64,000 nucleotides of DNA from CAVQBP01 sp963723205. Its GTDB lineage: Bacteria; Bacteroidota; Ignavibacteria; Ignavibacteriales; Ignavibacteriaceae. The stretch is taken from assembly GCA_963723205.1 (NCBI GenBank), contig CAVRQC010000026.1, forward strand, positions 248,001-312,000, read 5' to 3'. Below the pieces are notes generated by a model that saw only the letters and a list, made by a program, of their open reading frames with translations, had not been told where the DNA came from and did no database searches. This document shows, piece after piece, positions 1-10,700 of this stretch. How positions within the stretch are numbered: the stretch's first letter is position 1; the number at the start of each line of letters is the position of its first letter. The position numbers and the translations under genes are program-made.

Positions 1-555
1 ATGGTTAAAAGATATGTTGATATACCGTGTGATGAAGTAAAGAAAGTTGACAAGCATCATCTAAATCTCGGGATGCGTTATGCATGGTTAAGTTCGGATT
101 TGTTATATAAAGCCGGTGAAAGGTTTGATGTTTTCTCAATAAATGGTTATGGAATAGATCCACCCTCAACGGTTGAGATAGCTAAAAAAAGCGGCAAACC
201 TGTTATGATCGGCGAGTTTCATCACGGTGCGGTTGACAGAGGTTTGCCGGCGACAGGTATAATCGGTGTTTTAAGCCAGCAAGACAGAGCAGATGCTTAT
301 CGAAATTATATTGAACAGGGATTCGCAAGACCTGAACTAATTGGTATGCATTATTTCCAATGGATTGATCAGCCTTTCTATGGGCGTTTTGATGGAGAGA
401 ACTATAATATTGGCATTGTAGATATTACAAATCAACCGTATCCTGAATTAACCGGAGCAATGACTATTACGAACCAAAGGATCTATGAAGTAGGAAGCGG
501 AAACGTTAAACCATATACAAAAGAAATAACTAAAATACCGCCAATTCATTATTAA
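1..555 (+). CDS. GH50-like (beta-agarase-type) glycoside hydrolase, C-terminal part, cut by window start
   Basis: This is the last 184 residues of a clan GH-A type hydrolase. The segment 'IGEFHHGAVDRG' (about residue 70) looks like the nucleophile strand of GH50 enzymes, with the Glu of GEF as likely nucleophile. It is followed by 'FQWIDQPFYGRFDGENYNIG' and 'PYPEL', both GH50-like. The Met at base 1 falls mid-domain, because the preceding 'VDKHHLNLGMRYAW' is internal barrel sequence, so the real start lies upstream of the window. It is followed after 119 bp by a dehydrogenase gene on the same strand. The substrate is not certain: GH50 is known for agarose, but related GH-A families share this segment. 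Family call moderate, hydrolase call good. Confidence 0.6.
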   Translation: MVKRYVDIPCDEVKKVDKHHLNLGMRYAWLSSDLLYKAGERFDVFSINGYGIDPPSTVEIAKKSGKPVMIGEFHHGAVDRGLPATGIIGVLSQQDRADAYRNYIEQGFARPELIGMHYFQWIDQPFYGRFDGENYNIGIVDITNQPYPELTGAMTITNQRIYEVGSGNVKPYTKEITKIPPIHY

Positions 556-674
556 CAACTTTTGCAAAATATTCTGTTATTTTGAAAACTTTACCGGATT
601 ATATATTTTAAGCAAAGAAATAAATATCTAGCCTAACTTATTTAATGATAAATCAGTAATCAAAATTAATTAAA

Positions 675-1706
675 ATGAAAGCGCTTGTACTAGTAAAATA
701 TAATGAGTTTGTATACAAGGATGTTCCTGATCCTAAAATATCGGATAATGAAGTCCTAGTCGAGGTTAAAGCATGTGGTATTTGCGGCTCTGATGTACAT
801 GGTATGGATGGCAGTACAGGGAGAAGGATTCCTCCCCTGATCATGGGACATGAAGCATCTGGAGTTATCTTAAAAACAGGCAGAGATGTAAATGAATGGA
901 AACAGGGAGATAGGGTTACTTTTGATTCGACTGTTTATCCTTTAAATGATTGGTATACGCTTGAAGGATTATATAATTTAAGTGATAATAGAGAAGTTCT
1001 TGGAGTTTCTCCGGGTAGTTATCTCAGGAACGGGGCTTTTGCAGAATATGTGGCAATTCCTAAGCACATTTTATATCATATACCGGATAATGTTTCATTC
1101 GAGCAAGCTGCAATGGTTGAACCGGCTGCGGTTGCACTACATGCATTAAATCAATCCTCTCCAAAACTTGGTGAAAATTGTGTTGTTGTCGGAGCAGGCA
1201 CCATAGGCAGTTTTATTTTACAGCTTCTGAAACTGGCAGGCACAACCCAGTTAATTGCTGTTGATATTATCGATCGAAATCTTGAGTATGCAAAAGAAAT
1301 TGGTGCTGATTATATTTTTAATCCTTCCGATGATCAAATACAGAATAAAATAAAAGCTATAACAAAAAATAGAGGCGCCGATCTTGCATTTGAAGCAGTG
1401 GGAAATGGTGATTCGGTAAATACATGCATTAATTCTGTTCGAAAAGGCGGCAGAATTGTTCTTGTCGGTAATCTTTCTGCAAAAGTTGAATTCCCTTTAC
1501 AAATTGTCGTTACACGTGAGTTAAAATTATTCGGCAGCTGTGCTATTCGAGGAGAGTATGCTGCAGTTCTTGAGATGATATCAAAAAATAAAATTAATGT
1601 TGATGATCAAATTTCGGCTGTTGCCAAACTATCCGAAGGAGCTGATTGGTTTAACAAGCTTAAAAATAATACAGAGGGATTAAAAAAAGTTATCCTTGTT
1701 CCATAA
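675..1706 (+). CDS. Zinc-type medium-chain alcohol/polyol dehydrogenase lacking the structural-zinc cysteines
   Basis: A 343-residue MDR dehydrogenase of the sorbitol/threonine dehydrogenase type, expected to oxidise a sugar alcohol or sugar hydroxyl with NAD(P). Catalytic zinc ligands are visible: Cys37 in 'CGICGSD', His59-Glu60 in 'MGHEASG' and Glu149 in 'MVEPAA'. The Rossmann motif 'VVGAGTIGS' follows. The structural-zinc lobe normally has C-x2-C-x2-C-x7-C. Here the same spacing carries Pro89, Asp92, Thr95 and Ser103, with the flanks 'DSTVY' and 'DNREVLGVS' intact, so the second zinc is lost. Twelve bases separate it from the next oxidoreductase, implying one transcript. The substrate cannot be read from sequence. 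Confidence 0.88.
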   Translation: MKALVLVKYNEFVYKDVPDPKISDNEVLVEVKACGICGSDVHGMDGSTGRRIPPLIMGHEASGVILKTGRDVNEWKQGDRVTFDSTVYPLNDWYTLEGLYNLSDNREVLGVSPGSYLRNGAFAEYVAIPKHILYHIPDNVSFEQAAMVEPAAVALHALNQSSPKLGENCVVVGAGTIGSFILQLLKLAGTTQLIAVDIIDRNLEYAKEIGADYIFNPSDDQIQNKIKAITKNRGADLAFEAVGNGDSVNTCINSVRKGGRIVLVGNLSAKVEFPLQIVVTRELKLFGSCAIRGEYAAVLEMISKNKINVDDQISAVAKLSEGADWFNKLKNNTEGLKKVILVP

Positions 1707-1718
1707 CAATAATTAAAA

Positions 1719-2810
1719 ATGACAGATCGAATATTTAACATTGCAATAGCCGGATGCGGAAAAGTTGCACATCTTCATGCAAAAGCCATCCGGGAGATTT
1801 CAAATGCAAGGCTTGCAGCAGTTTGGAGCAGAACTAATAAATCCGCTTCGGAGTTTGCTGAAAAATATTATACTGTACCTTATTCGGATATAGGAGAAAT
1901 GGTAACTGAGAAAAATATAGACCTGGTAATTGTATGCACACCTCACCCATTTCATAAACAACCTGCAATTGAAGCTGCTGAAGCAGGAGCAAATATACTT
2001 GTAGAAAAACCGCTTGCAGCTTCTCTTAAAGATTGTGATGAAATGATTAACGCATGTAAAAACAGACAGGTAAAACTCGGTGTAATAAGTCAACGGCGAT
2101 GGTATGAACCTGTAAAAAGGGTGAAGGAAGCTATTGAGAATGGAAAAATCGGGCTGCCAGTTTTAGGGACAATTAGCATGATGGGATGGAGGGATAAAAA
2201 TTATTATGATGCCGATGAATGGCGCGGCACATGGGACTTAGAAGGCGGAGGTGTTTTAGTGAATCAGGCTCCGCATCAACTTGATATTTTACTTTGGTAT
2301 ATGGGAGATATAGATGAAGTTTACGGATTATCAAAAAATTTAAATCATCCTTACATTGAAGTGGAAGATACTGCACTTGCAATAATAAAATTTAAAAACG
2401 GTGCTATTGGGAATATTATTGTAAGCAATTCTCAAAAACCTGGGCTCTTCAGTAAAATACATGTACATGGTGAAAACGGTGCATCCGTAGGCGTGCAAAC
2501 CGATGGAGGTTCAATGTTTATAGCCGGAATGAGCAGCATTGTGGAACCGCCGGTAAATGATTTATGGACAATTCCCGGTGAGGAAACTTTATTGGATAAG
2601 TGGAATAAAGAAGATTCTGATTTTTTTATAAATGTTAATCCGATGACTTTCTACATGAAATGTCAAATTAAAGATTTTATTGACGTATTGAAAAATGACA
2701 GTGATCCTCTGGTGACAGGCGAAGCAGGAAGAAAAACTGTTGAACTTTTTACAGCAATTTACCGTTCTACACAGCAGAATAAACCGGTTAAATTTCCGCT
2801 TGAATCTTAA
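1719..2810 (+). CDS. Gfo/Idh/MocA family NAD(P)-dependent sugar oxidoreductase
   Basis: A 363-residue cytoplasmic oxidoreductase. The N-terminal Rossmann fold starts 'IAIAGCGKVAHLHAKAI', and the catalytic-lysine motif 'VEKPLA' lies near residue 90. The C-terminal alpha/beta domain contains 'GGGVLVNQAPHQLDILLW', the family's His/Asp region. There is no signal peptide. The family oxidises or isomerises sugars and inositols. Position between an MDR dehydrogenase and a GntP permease suggests a sugar-acid or uncommon-sugar pathway fed by the upstream GH50-like enzyme; that is inference. Start chosen at the ATG 12 bp after the previous stop. Confidence 0.9.
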   Translation: MTDRIFNIAIAGCGKVAHLHAKAIREISNARLAAVWSRTNKSASEFAEKYYTVPYSDIGEMVTEKNIDLVIVCTPHPFHKQPAIEAAEAGANILVEKPLAASLKDCDEMINACKNRQVKLGVISQRRWYEPVKRVKEAIENGKIGLPVLGTISMMGWRDKNYYDADEWRGTWDLEGGGVLVNQAPHQLDILLWYMGDIDEVYGLSKNLNHPYIEVEDTALAIIKFKNGAIGNIIVSNSQKPGLFSKIHVHGENGASVGVQTDGGSMFIAGMSSIVEPPVNDLWTIPGEETLLDKWNKEDSDFFINVNPMTFYMKCQIKDFIDVLKNDSDPLVTGEAGRKTVELFTAIYRSTQQNKPVKFPLES

Positions 2811-2837
2811 ACAAAATAAGAAACAGGTTTAAGTCTT

Positions 2838-4193
2838 ATGACAACACTATATATTGTATTCCTTTTAGTATCAAGTGTTGCTATCCTACTTTTGATGATA
2901 CTTAAGTTCAAAATAAATGCATTCATTTCGCTCCTCGTAACATCTGTTTATGTAGGTATTTTAGCCGGTATGCAGATTACCGAAATACCGGCAAGCATAC
3001 AAAAAGGAATGGGAGGAACGCTTGGGTTTGTTGCAGTGGTTGTGGGCCTTGGTGCTATTTTCGGACAAATCCTTGAAAGTTCAGGCGGAGCAGAATCTTT
3101 AGCACATTATCTTTTAAAAAAATTCGGACAAAGTAAAGCATCATGGTCAATGATGCTTACAGGTTTTATTGTAGCAATACCAGTTTTTCTTGACGTGGGA
3201 TTAATCATACTTATACCAATTATTTATGCATTGGCAAGAGATACCAAAAAATCTCTATTATATTTCGGGATACCGCTTTTAGCAGGGCTTGCAGTTACTC
3301 ATAGCTTTGTTCCACCAACACCCGGTCCAATTGCTGTGGCTGAAATCCTTAAAGTACCGTTAGGATGGGTAATTCTTTTCGGAATTATATTGGGATTTCC
3401 TACGGCAGTTATTGCCGGTCCTTTTTTTGGGAAGTACATTTCAAAAAAAATAATGGTTATTACCCCTGAAATATTTTCCGAAGAAAATAAAGAGTTGCAA
3501 CAAAATAGTTTACCTTCATTCTGGCTTATAATTATTCTCATCGGAATACCTTTAATACTGATAATCTTTAATACATTAATTGGAGTAATGGTTAAGAATG
3601 CAGTAATTGCAAAATCAACGTATACCGATACATTAATTTTTTTAGGTCATCCTTTTACAGCTTTAACAATAGCAACTTTGCTGGCAATTTATTTCTTAGG
3701 CGTTAAAAGAAATATGTCCCGTCAAAAGATTCTTGATCTTAGCACGAAAGCACTTGGACCTGCCGGTATCATTATCTTAATAACAGGTGCAGGGGGAGTT
3801 TTAAAACAAATTCTGGTCGATAGCGGAATAGGGACAATGATGGCAAAATCCATAGCTGGTTCGTCATTGTCTCCAATCATTATGGCATGGCTGCTGGCTG
3901 CAATAATTCGGGTAGCCCAGGGTTCTGCTACAGTTGCGATGATTACCGCAGCAGGAATTATTTCATCAATTCTGCCGGTTTTTAATTTGGATGAACCGCG
4001 CATGGCATTGATTGTTATTGCCATTGCATCAGGCGCAACCTTGCTTTCCCATGTTAACGATAGCGGATTTTGGCTTGTAAATAAATATTTTGGTATGAGT
4101 GAAAAGCAGACTCTTCAATCATGGACAATAATGGAATCTATTATTGCTCTATGCGGATTAATCTTTACACTTACTGCTAGTTTAATTATTTGA
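2838..4193 (+). CDS. GntP-family gluconate/sugar-acid:H+ symporter
   Basis: A 451-residue, very hydrophobic inner-membrane permease with about 12 predicted membrane spans. Recognisable GntP features include 'PPTPGPIAVAEILKVPLGW' (about residues 155-175), 'GPAGIIILITGAGGVLKQIL' (about 305-325), the following 'RVAQGSATVAMITAAG', and 'LSHVNDSGFWLVNKYFGMS' near the C-terminus. GntP members import gluconate, galactonate-type aldonates or related acids with protons. It is last in the four-gene plus-strand run (27 bp after the oxidoreductase), so it probably imports an acid sugar used by the two upstream dehydrogenases. It converges on the minus-strand GH43 gene. Confidence 0.92.
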   Translation: MTTLYIVFLLVSSVAILLLMILKFKINAFISLLVTSVYVGILAGMQITEIPASIQKGMGGTLGFVAVVVGLGAIFGQILESSGGAESLAHYLLKKFGQSKASWSMMLTGFIVAIPVFLDVGLIILIPIIYALARDTKKSLLYFGIPLLAGLAVTHSFVPPTPGPIAVAEILKVPLGWVILFGIILGFPTAVIAGPFFGKYISKKIMVITPEIFSEENKELQQNSLPSFWLIIILIGIPLILIIFNTLIGVMVKNAVIAKSTYTDTLIFLGHPFTALTIATLLAIYFLGVKRNMSRQKILDLSTKALGPAGIIILITGAGGVLKQILVDSGIGTMMAKSIAGSSLSPIIMAWLLAAIIRVAQGSATVAMITAAGIISSILPVFNLDEPRMALIVIAIASGATLLSHVNDSGFWLVNKYFGMSEKQTLQSWTIMESIIALCGLIFTLTASLII

Positions 4194-4454
4194 TATTAAT
4201 ACCTAATTTATAAAATTGAGTTGAGTCTTAAATAAAACTGCCGGAACAAAGGTTTATACAAAAGCAAACAAATTCATTTTACGGTTATTGAATTCATTGA
4301 AAAAGAATAACTGCAATTTCCCGGCTTTATCTGGAATTACTTCAACGAATTAATTGTATGTACAATTCTTCTATTTGTTCCAGTGATGCTTATTTTTAAT
4401 TATAATACTTTGCTTCTGTTTTATCTAATTGCTGATTATTAACCCAAATATAAA

Positions 4455-5450
4455 TCAATATGGTTTACCCACAATAATTTTATCACCGGAATCGTCTACT
4501 TCAAACAAGTGCGGAGTACGAATAGTTCGTCCGTTAAACTCCTTATGGCTATGGACAGACATAAGAAGTTTCCCATCAAAAGTATGAAACAACATACCAT
4601 GCCCATAATTTGGTGGTGTGATTGGTTCTTTTTCCTGCACCCAAGGACCATCTAATGTACCGCTTTCAGAGTAAGCCACACCCTGTGTGTAATCACTAAA
4701 GACCCAGCTAGACCATAAAATTCCTAACTTCCCGGTTTGGGTAAGGAATAACCATGGACCGTCTGTTACCTTATTGGGTACTATGTTCCCGTTTTCACCG
4801 CGTTCCTTACTCCAGGGTGAGTCACTTGCCCGAAACAGCACCTGTCCTTTACCAATAGTACCGCTTAAGTCGGGTTTCAATTCTATCTTTTCAATGGTTC
4901 CGTTCCAGTTTTGAAGCCATTCATAACAATAAACCATATAAGGTTTTCCATCTTTATCCACCCAAAATGTGCCGTCGAGAGTAGGCTTGTCTGGTGGCAG
5001 GTATATTGAGTCTTTCATAGGGACATAAGGCCCGTCGGGTTTATCACTGACCAGCACATGACACGCACGTCTTTCTATTACATTTCCTTTTACGGTATCA
5101 ATCTTTACACTCCTGTTCGTGAAGGTACCAAAATAGTAATACTTACCCTTATAATAATGAAGTTCGGCAGCCCAGATCATAGGGTTCGGTCCCATCCACG
5201 AGTTGGGATCAGTCTTTGTTACCTTATATGGACCGGTCCATTTTCTCAGGTCTTTGCTTTTCCATAACAATCCACCAGTTCCCGTCATATAATAAGTAGA
5301 AGTATTTTTATCGGCTAAAATACATGGGTCGCTAAGCCGGATAGAATCTAAGGGAATATCCTCCTTAAATTCCGGTTTCCAGTTTTGAGAAAAAACCAGT
5401 GTAATGTTTAATGCAATTATTAAAGCAGTTATAATTTTTTTGTAATTCAT
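4455..5450 (-). CDS. Exported GH43-family glycosidase (arabinofuranosidase/xylosidase type)
   Basis: A 331-residue five-bladed beta-propeller hydrolase with an N-terminal signal peptide (residues 1-21, ending near 'LVFSQ'). GH43 hallmarks: 'LSDPCILADKNTSTYYMTG' with the likely general-base Asp in the first blade, 'WAAELHYYKGKYYYFG', 'LDGTFWVDKDGKPYMVY' and 'VTDGPWLF' where the acid region falls. There is no T9SS tail, so it is probably periplasmic. It starts 12 bp after the GH51 gene, suggesting co-transcription. Removal of terminal arabinose or xylose is the likely role; exact specificity in GH43 is not predictable by eye. Confidence 0.88.
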   Translation of the reverse strand: MNYKKIITALIIALNITLVFSQNWKPEFKEDIPLDSIRLSDPCILADKNTSTYYMTGTGGLLWKSKDLRKWTGPYKVTKTDPNSWMGPNPMIWAAELHYYKGKYYYFGTFTNRSVKIDTVKGNVIERRACHVLVSDKPDGPYVPMKDSIYLPPDKPTLDGTFWVDKDGKPYMVYCYEWLQNWNGTIEKIELKPDLSGTIGKGQVLFRASDSPWSKERGENGNIVPNKVTDGPWLFLTQTGKLGILWSSWVFSDYTQGVAYSESGTLDGPWVQEKEPITPPNYGHGMLFHTFDGKLLMSVHSHKEFNGRTIRTPHLFEVDDSGDKIIVGKPY

Positions 5451-5462
5451 AATTTAATTTTA

Positions 5463-7442
5463 TTATTGTTTTAATCCGATTTTCAGTATCAAAAAAGTAT
5501 ACGGAGCAATTCCGGTTTTGATATGGTCATTTTCTACTTCTATCTGACTTTCCGTCGGGCTAATTTTTTTTGGATTATCGAATGAGTTTACATCAGATAA
5601 ATTTTCAGAAGTTAATTTTAATACATCAGCTTTATTTGCAGCTTTTGTATTATTTAATTCTATAAATACCTGCTGCAATTTATCAGAAGTGTTTACCAGC
5701 TTAATGAACAATTCGCCCGAACCGGAATCTTTAACTGCAGATGAGTAAAGTCCGTTTTGACCGGTAACTGCTTTCCCGTCTTCAAAAGAAATAGACAGTA
5801 GATCCGTACCCCGATGGGTGGAAAACATTTTTTGAACATAATAATTAGCCGTTCCGTATGAAGATAAATTATTGAACCAGATTAAATCCGGCGTCCATTG
5901 CCATGCATCGGCGTGAGCAAATAAAGGAGCATAGGATGACATAACTACTACGTCCGCATTTCTCTCCAGGCCTGTCATAAAAGCAGCTTCGGAAAGGGCG
6001 CATTCCCAATTATTTTTATTGTCAGGACTTGCGATTGCGACACTTTGGGCAGCATATTCACCTGCGAATACTTTGGGACCATTGCGGTCATACAAATCAT
6101 AACGTGTCGCATTTTCTCTGAACCATTGCGGTGATCTGTAATAATGTTCGTCAACTATTTCGCCATTTAATATTTTCATCTGATCCATTGCGTAATCGAA
6201 AAGTTCGCCGTCCGGATATGGTCCGACTGCTGAAATGATAGTTATAGCCGGGTATTTTTCCTTGACAGCTTTTTCAAAAATTTTATACCTATCAATATAT
6301 TGCTTCCCCCATTGTTCATTTCCTATTCCTATGAATTTCATATTAAAAGGTTTTGGATGCCCCATATCGCTGCGTACTTTTCCCCATACCGAACTAACCG
6401 GACCGTTTGCAAATTCAATTAAATCAAGCGCATCCTGAACATACGTATCGAGTTGTTCCAAAGGTACAAGTTCGCCAGTGTTGAACTGACATGCCATTCC
6501 GCAATTTAATATAGGCAGCGGCTCAGCACCAATATCTTCTGCAAGTTGAAAATATTCAAAAAAGCCTAAACCGAAACTTTGGAAATAATCTGGTGTTAAA
6601 CGATGCTTGAATTCTGTATTCCACCTGTTAATTAAAACAGTTCTATCTTCAACGGGACCCACAGTATTTTTCCATTGATAACGTTTAGCCAGTGTTCTGC
6701 CTTCAACAATACAACCGCCGGGAAAACGCAGAAATCCCGGTTTCAAATCATAAAGCAATTGTACTAAATCCTTCCTCAAACCATTTTTTCGCCCTTTCCA
6801 TGTATCTTCAGGAAACAGTGACACCATATCCAGATCAATGACTCCTGTTCCTTCAAATGTAATTTTCAATTCGGCATTTGCATCTGTTTCAATTGCTTTT
6901 AACTGTACTGTATAAGAAGTCCAATCTTGTCCGTCAGGCTCTACACTTGCATTGCCGAGTTCTTTTCCTTCTTTATTAACAAATGAAAAATTTATTTTTC
7001 GAATATCTCCGGATTGTTTAGCTGCATGAAGCGATAATCTGTAAAGGGCATTTTTTTTAATCCCCATACCTCGGAATCCTTTGTTCATAAGTACATATCC
7101 TTTGTCGTTGTTGATTGAAACACGACAAATATTGGGATTGGATTTACTGCCTTTAGTTTTTATAATTTCAGCAGCTCCTGAATTTTTGTTCAATGAAAAT
7201 CTGTTAGTGTTTGGTTCAAGCCAGCCTGTCATTGGTTCTTCAAATTCAAATCCACGGTTCTTTATCATCTCTGCATACAATCCGCCGTCTGCTGCAAAAT
7301 TGATATCTTCGAAAAATATTCCGTACATTGTCGGTTGAATTTTAGCTTTTGATTTGCTTACATCTAAAACTAATTTATTTAATTGTCCGTACTCAAAGTC
7401 AGCAAAAATTAACAGCATTAAAAAAATGATAATCTTTTTCAT
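5463..7442 (-). CDS. Exported GH51 alpha-L-arabinofuranosidase
   Basis: A 659-residue enzyme releasing terminal alpha-L-arabinofuranose. Signal peptide about residues 1-19. An N-terminal segment 'QPTMYGIFFEDINFAADGG' is followed by a carbohydrate-binding-like beta-sandwich (about 75-210), then the (beta/alpha)8 barrel with 'FLRFPGGCIVEG' (about 238-249), the acid/base Glu376 in 'GIGNEQWG' and the nucleophile Glu462 in 'FAGEYAAQ'. A C-terminal beta domain ends near residue 659. Length and order fit the eukaryote/Bacteroidota-like long GH51 type. No sorting tail, so a periplasmic location is likely. It sits between a LacZ-like GH2 and a GH43, matching stepwise trimming of arabinogalactan side chains. 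Confidence 0.93.
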   Translation of the reverse strand: MKKIIIFLMLLIFADFEYGQLNKLVLDVSKSKAKIQPTMYGIFFEDINFAADGGLYAEMIKNRGFEFEEPMTGWLEPNTNRFSLNKNSGAAEIIKTKGSKSNPNICRVSINNDKGYVLMNKGFRGMGIKKNALYRLSLHAAKQSGDIRKINFSFVNKEGKELGNASVEPDGQDWTSYTVQLKAIETDANAELKITFEGTGVIDLDMVSLFPEDTWKGRKNGLRKDLVQLLYDLKPGFLRFPGGCIVEGRTLAKRYQWKNTVGPVEDRTVLINRWNTEFKHRLTPDYFQSFGLGFFEYFQLAEDIGAEPLPILNCGMACQFNTGELVPLEQLDTYVQDALDLIEFANGPVSSVWGKVRSDMGHPKPFNMKFIGIGNEQWGKQYIDRYKIFEKAVKEKYPAITIISAVGPYPDGELFDYAMDQMKILNGEIVDEHYYRSPQWFRENATRYDLYDRNGPKVFAGEYAAQSVAIASPDNKNNWECALSEAAFMTGLERNADVVVMSSYAPLFAHADAWQWTPDLIWFNNLSSYGTANYYVQKMFSTHRGTDLLSISFEDGKAVTGQNGLYSSAVKDSGSGELFIKLVNTSDKLQQVFIELNNTKAANKADVLKLTSENLSDVNSFDNPKKISPTESQIEVENDHIKTGIAPYTFLILKIGLKQ

Positions 7443-7705
7443 TTCTAAAACTCCATAAACGTTTTACGATTTTTTTAATTCAACAATTTATATGATATTC
7501 CTATAGGCGGTTGAAGATCAGTATATGTTGGTTTATCACGATCACAGTGAATTCACCAATTCTTGTACTTTAACTCAACTACTTGAATAGAACTGCGTAG
7601 CTTTTCATAAATGTTCAAATCAGAAATCAAATCAACATTTCCTGTATGCTTTAGTATTAATAGTGCTCCAACGATGTGCAATTAAGCCACACAAAAACCA
7701 TATAA

Positions 7706-10700
7706 TTATTGGCTGAAGTTGTTACTTGAATTTAGTATGAAAGAATATCTGTATCTCCCGGGTTTAATCCGGAATTGCTTTAAAGGAAATGCCCTCATCG
7801 TCCAGGTATCATTACCGCCGACTCCCATTTGCTTTAAATCTATATTGACAACAATAAAATTATTTGACGGAAGTTCATTTGTGTGCTGAGCTTTTTCCAA
7901 TTGTTCGTATGTCCATGGCCATGCACTCATATTTAAATGCTCTTTACCTTTTATCTCAATTCCGCTATTATCTTTCCCGGCAATTTTCATCCATCGCACT
8001 CCAGTACGGTTAGCATTTTCCTGCGGCATGATATACGGTATAATAAAATCGTTGATATCCCGAGAATATAACCCTACAAAAGCACCTGAAGATCGATCAA
8101 TATAATTTTCCTGCGGACCTTTTCCGAACCAAGTAATCCGGTTGTATTCATTTGGAATCTGCATACTCATTCCGATTTTAGGAACTACAGGTAATGTCGA
8201 ATCCATATCAACCGCTGCATTTACATTTATAACCCCTTCACCATTAATATTTATTCTGTTTGTCCATTTTACACTTCCATCAAGAAATGAATGAACTATC
8301 TCAACTTCCTTCTGAGAATTCGATATATTATCTACTCTGAATGAATAAACTTTTCTATCAGATTTGGACTGCTTCCATTCTTTTAAAATGATATGTGTTT
8401 TTGATCCGCGGAAGTCATTATCGGTTTTAGGACGCCAGAATGTAGGTCTTAAACCAGCGCCCGAAATAAGTATCTTATTGTTTTTAATCCATTTTGTAAT
8501 TAAACCGTCTTTTTTATCAAATGTTATACTGAAATCTTTTCCTGTTATGGTAAGTATGCTGTCACTATTCATTTTTATTATAACAGGTGAGGTTATTTTG
8601 TGTTCTGATACTTTTGCTGTCTTTTTCCAGGGGAGTTTAAACTGTTCCGAAGCAACCGGATAGCCGGCCTTAGCCCATAAATGCTCATCTTTTAGTATAA
8701 AATCAATATTTACAAAATATTCGGCTCCGGGTTTTATTTTCGGCATTTTTTTTAAAGGAATTTTAAAGGGAAAACTTTCACCTGGTTTAACCGCAGGAAC
8801 TTCCATATCCCCCTTCAGAATTGAATGGCCGTTTTCAGTTATGTCCCACTTCAGATTATATTGATCGAGATTAACAAAAACATTACGATTCAAAGCTTCA
8901 AATGTTAATGAATCAATTTCCTTTCGGGTAATTTCAACAGGCTGGAAAACTTTCTTTATTTCGTACATTGCCGGTTTTAAACTACGGTCTGGAAAAACCA
9001 CTCCATTAATACAAAAATCACCGTCATTAATTTTGTCTCCGAAATCTCCTCCGTAAGCATAATATTTTTTTCCGTTTTCATCTGTCTTTACAATTCCCTG
9101 ATCGACCCAGTCCCATATATAACCTCCGGCAATTCTTTTGTACGAACGGAAAACATCCCATAGCTCTTTAAGATTCCCTGTGGAATTTCCCATTGAATGA
9201 GCATATTCGGAAAATATTATCGGACGAGAATCACCCGATTGTTCGGCTAATTCCCGAGCCATAGAAGGTGATGGATAAAATCTACCTAATACATCAACCC
9301 ATGACTTATCAATAGGATTTTCTTTTAAGGTAATTGATCTGTCTGGATAACCTGGTTCGCCGGGTTTTATATACCCCGTTTTACTTGGATCCCCTTGTGC
9401 CGGTTCATAATGAATCAACCTGGTAAAATCATAATCTTTTATCCAACCTTCCATTGCCGCATGATTAGGTCCTCTTCCCGATTCATTACCCAACGACCAA
9501 ATGATAATTGAAGGATGGTTTTTATCCCTTTCCACCATTCGAATTGCTCTTTCCATAAAAGCATTGTTCCATTCAGGCTGATTAGAAAGATACCCGCCTA
9601 ATCCATGTGTCTCCAGGTTAGCTTCATCCAAGACATAAATGCCATACTCGTCGCATAAGTCATACCACTCAGGATTATTTGGATAATGGGAAGTCCTAAC
9701 TGCATTAATATTAAATCTTTTCATTAAAAGAATATCTTTCAACATATCTTCTTTACTAACTACTTTTCCATTATACGGATCATGTTCATGACGGTTAACA
9801 CCATAAATTGCGATTGGTTTTCCATTAATTAATATTTGGCCTTCAACATTAGTTTCGATTGATCGGAATCCAACATGAACACTTTTTGCTTCTAATAATT
9901 TTCCCCGGTTATCTTTAAGTGAAAACACAAGAGTATATAAATTCGGAGTTTCTGCAGTCCATTTTAGCGGATTAATTACCTCAGCTTCCATAAGTGCAAA
10001 TTTCACATTATCCAACCGCGGATAAACTTCATTAACTATATCATATACATCTTTCTCCATTGGATGATTCAGTACAGCTTTTCCATCCGGATCATATAGC
10101 ATTGCTTCCAGTGTAACTCTCTTTAAATCCTTATTATATAAATTCTGAATCCTGGGACGGATCTGCAGGCTTGCATTTTTATACTCGCTATCAAGGTGGA
10201 TTTGTACAAAAAAATCACTAATCCTGATTTTGGGTTCTGCCAACAGCATTACTTCCCTTTGAATTCCGCTTAAGCGCCAATGATCCTGATCTTCGAGGTA
10301 CGAACCGTCACTCCATCGGTATACTTTTACCGAGATTATATTTTTTCCCTTTATTACTTTATCAGTTATATTAAATTCCGAGGGGAGCATACTGTCTTCA
10401 CTATAACCAATAAACTTCCCGTTTACCCAAACATAAAAAGCAGAACTTACACCTCCGAAATGAAGTGTAATCTGCATATCTTTCCAGCCGTCAGGAATTA
10501 CAAAACTGCGCTGATAGCATCCGACTGGATCATCCGAATGATCAATATAGGGAGGATTAACTTTGAAAGGATATTTTATATTGGTGTAGATTGCAGTACC
10601 GTATCCTTTTAATTCCCAATTAGAAGGAACTTCAAGGGTCTTCCATCCTTTTACATCGGATTTATAAAAATTGTCAGGAGCACCTTCCGGAGTTGGACTG

